Position numbers and translations under genes: made by a program. This document shows, piece by piece, positions 57,174 to 64,000 of a DNA stretch of 64,000 bases; positions within the stretch are counted from its first letter, which is position 1; every line of letters starts with the position of its first letter. The notes beneath the pieces were generated by a model. That model made no database searches, was not told where the DNA came from, and saw nothing but the letters and a program-made list of their open reading frames with translations. Source of the stretch: Ampullaceana balthica (taxonomy: Eukaryota > Mollusca > Gastropoda > Lymnaeidae). The stretch is taken from contig CALYLW010000042.1 in assembly GCA_944989445.1 (NCBI GenBank), positions 543,242-607,241 on the forward strand. The letters are read 5' to 3'.

Positions 57174-57356
57174 TGATTCATAGTGAAGTAGTTATCACGT
57201 CCGCCTTGCACGTAATTAAGTAATGGGGGTGAGGAAGGCTCTTTGCCGAAACGTTAGCTGTTGTGTTACGTCTTGTCAGGCCTACTAATACCCTGTTTTT
57301 TTATATTATAAATTTACCACGTAATTAAGTCCTGGGTTAAAGCCCCAGAGGGAACA
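57174..57356 (+). pseudogene. tRNA pseudogene (Val-like) split in the anticodon arm
   Basis: 57174-57230 reads as acceptor, D arm and first half of an anticodon arm (TAGTGAAGTAGTTATCACGT then CCGCCTTGCACG). 57330-57356 gives the T arm (CCTGGGTTAAAGCCCCAG) and acceptor. They are separated by about 95 bp flanked by a direct repeat CACGTAATTAAGT. The T loop is degraded (GGTTAAAGC in place of GGTTCGAGC) and the variable region is lost, so it cannot be functional. The Val assignment rests on general resemblance only. Confidence 0.6.
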
Positions 57357-59409
57357 ATTTTTTAAAATGAAATGTATTTTTCTGCCCATTCTTTTCCCCA
57401 TTTTTTGCGAACATGACCTACCCTATGGTCGGCAAATCACAGTTTATTGTTGGTAAGGGATGGTAGTAAAGGGTGGGGGGGCAGGTAACAACAACCGATG
57501 TGCACATGTCTCCACGTTTACTCGCTTTTTTTCCATTACTTCGTGCTGCTGTTTGTGTCCCGTTCTTTGCACTATCTATGATGAGCAAGTCTGCGGCGTT
57601 TGCTACGCCGAGGGTCGTATCTTGTAATATATAGTTCCCGCCAGAGAGCTCATAATTTTAATGTCAGGTTGACCTACATCCTGTTATTACTGGAGTGTGT
57701 CGAGACATGGGTTGTGTTAAATTTTTGGTACGGTCTATAAATAGAACATTTTTCTAAACGTAACGCCTTAATTATATAACGGATCCTAACGTGGGGAAAT
57801 TCACTGACGAAGTAATTCTACTTTTACCTGAATAAGGAAATAAAACAACAACACATATAGTATTATCAATAATTTCATGAATTTTAAAATACAAAAGTGT
57901 TACATCTTATTACCACAATTCAATGAAAAGAGAATCTTCCATAAACAAAACAAAAAATGTCATTAGCGAGTTCTAAGATTTTTAAACGTATGCTAAAACT
58001 GTAACGGTTTGTAACATAAGTCCAACAACTGGTAATAAGATGAAGATATTCCATCAAATGTATTTAATTTGAACGTCATTTTTCAAACAGATGTTTCCTA
58101 AAAGTCATTGAAATGTTGCTTTTTTTCCCCCCTAAAACTATTTTCATAATTACCGGGAAACATTTATGGAGATAAAAAAAACTGGCTGTCAAGTGGAACA
58201 TTCTGTATGATTTGTCTTCTCTTGGGAAGGAAACAGCAGTTAATGTTGGAGGTTTTTTGACCTACTAAAAATCGTTAAATACTTTTAATCATGAACGTTT
58301 ACCGCCACAAGAGCTCCATTATTTCTGTAAGTTCTTGAAATCTGTAAGCATTTCTAGAATGGTTGCATTTAAGATTTGATTAAATATCAATTAGAATTGA
58401 ATTCAATCATGTACAATAGGTGATAAGATATGAAATTTAAAAAATTAATTTTGTCGCCTTGAGACTGATTGCTTCAGATGTATACTGAATGCACCGATGT
58501 TTTGGTTGTAATTTTATGTGTGTAACAGGGACGTTATTTTCAATATTCATTTGGATACGACCGAAGCCCCGAAAAGTATTTCTGTCAGTTAACTATAATG
58601 AAATCATTAAATGGACGAAATCCGTTTCTAAAGGTTTTAAATGCACGATTTTATATTTATTTTTCTTAATATAATGGAATCATTAACTGGAAAATAGCCG
58701 CGTATAAACGTTTAAATGCGCGATTTCATCATTAATTTTTTTTTATTTAATGCTTTCTTGCCTTCATAAAGTGTTTGTGCTTTGACCAAGCTGAGAACTT
58801 TCAGATTTAAACTTAGTGAGTATCATGTGCATTAAGCTGGACAATGAAACCTTCAGGAGAGGACAGTGACATGCCGTTATGCAGACCCAAGTCGTATATT
58901 TAGCACGAATCATTTACTGAAGGCACGATCACGTCAAAAATATCCTTCATGAGCACTAGTGAGTGACTAGTGACCGGATACGGGGCTCATGGGGGGACAT
59001 ACTGCTACTTCAGCTTTGTCTATGCTGCCCCAATGTATTTTGACGTCACTATCAATTTTAATATTTAAAAAAAAGAAAACCATTATTACTTGATATTATA
59101 ATCGTTTATGAATCATCTCATTTCACATTTAAAAGAAAGGAAACATTACCTGAATAGATATGGCGTAAAATAAAGCTGTTCTTGAAAGTGTTACGTATTT
59201 TTTTAATTAAGGGCTTAGAATACGTTATTGTCAATGTCAAAAGGGAAATCCCCTTTAAAAACATGGAAAACCCCACATGGCCCATGGTCTTGTGTCTACG
59301 GAAGTAAATTCTGTTCAAAATTTCTACCTATTTTGTTATTAAAAAAGGGTTCATTCTAAATGTATTTCTTTAGACCTTGAATCACTGAATGTGCCACAGG
59401 ACCACTGGG

Positions 59410-63903
<4,494 letters not shown>

Positions 63904-64000
63904 GTAAGGGAAAACTTTTGGCACTAGTAAGAATTTATAAAAAAAAAGTAATTAATAACTTTTAATATCAATGTTTGTCAAATCCATACTATGCAGAATA

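Larger units (their letters stand above)
50524..59409. other. Intergenic region between the two GHL10 genes
   Basis: 8.9 kb without a gene I can support. A possible poly(A) signal for copy A is AATAAA at 51025-51030. Tandem degenerate repeats: 15-bp TGTGGCAGGTTTGAC type at about 51600-51900; a 35-bp unit with GTGAAGATATCCATCAATTC at about 52960-53170; a 26-27-bp unit with AAAAAGCCACCAACCTGAC at about 54590-54800; a CTAGTCTATGACTT series at about 55380-56650. Transposon remnants and a split tRNA are listed separately. The 101-codon frame at 53520-53825 has no recognisable features. Confidence 0.55.

Overview
The window is AT-rich, intron-rich animal DNA. Exons are small with GT-AG boundaries, introns are swollen by minisatellites, and hAT-type DNA transposons, tRNA-derived SINEs, LINE 3' ends and one LTR element are scattered throughout. 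The gene content (a metazoan Fuzzy orthologue, a secreted alpha/beta hydrolase, and two secreted GHL10 glycosidase-like genes) and the repeat style suit an invertebrate, most likely a gastropod mollusc. The species cannot be fixed from sequence alone.

Layout. (1) 1-2906: a SINE, a 28-bp minisatellite and otherwise unassigned DNA. (2) 2907-13102, + strand: the last seven exons of FUZ, a planar cell polarity and ciliogenesis effector; its 5' exons lie outside the window or were not recognised. One FUZ intron holds a U4 snRNA gene copy split by a hAT element with a perfect 8-bp target duplication. Another holds a 1.76-kb decayed hAT. (3) 15169-26461, - strand: a complete six-exon gene for a secreted alpha/beta hydrolase (481 aa), tail-to-tail with FUZ. 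Its introns hold several hAT elements, nested repeats and satellites. (4) 26462-37065: about 10.6 kb without a recognised gene. It holds a GGGGCCGTCC-type transposon, an 18-bp satellite, an LTR retroelement reduced to gag (with a LINE 3' end inside it), and a 2.7-kb satellite of 19-bp units. (5) 37066-50523, + strand: a complete ten-exon GHL10 (Pfam PF02638) gene encoding 486 aa with a signal peptide. (6) 50524-59409: intergenic, with degenerate tandem repeats, hAT MITEs and a split tRNA pseudogene. (7) 59410-63903 and beyond, + strand: a second GHL10 gene, with exons 1-7 at the same splice positions and phases as the first, running off the right edge.

Two biological points stand out. First, a bacterial-type glycosidase family (its E. 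coli member DigH cuts denuded peptidoglycan glycans) is present as a tandem pair of spliced, secreted animal genes. Second, at least seven of the minisatellites or short tandem duplications start at a 5' splice site, so the repeat unit carries the last exon bases plus the GT donor. This occurs in all four genes and on both strands, and I know of no standard annotation category for it.

All exon structures were derived by hand from reading frame, phase continuity and GT-AG consensus. None has transcript support here.
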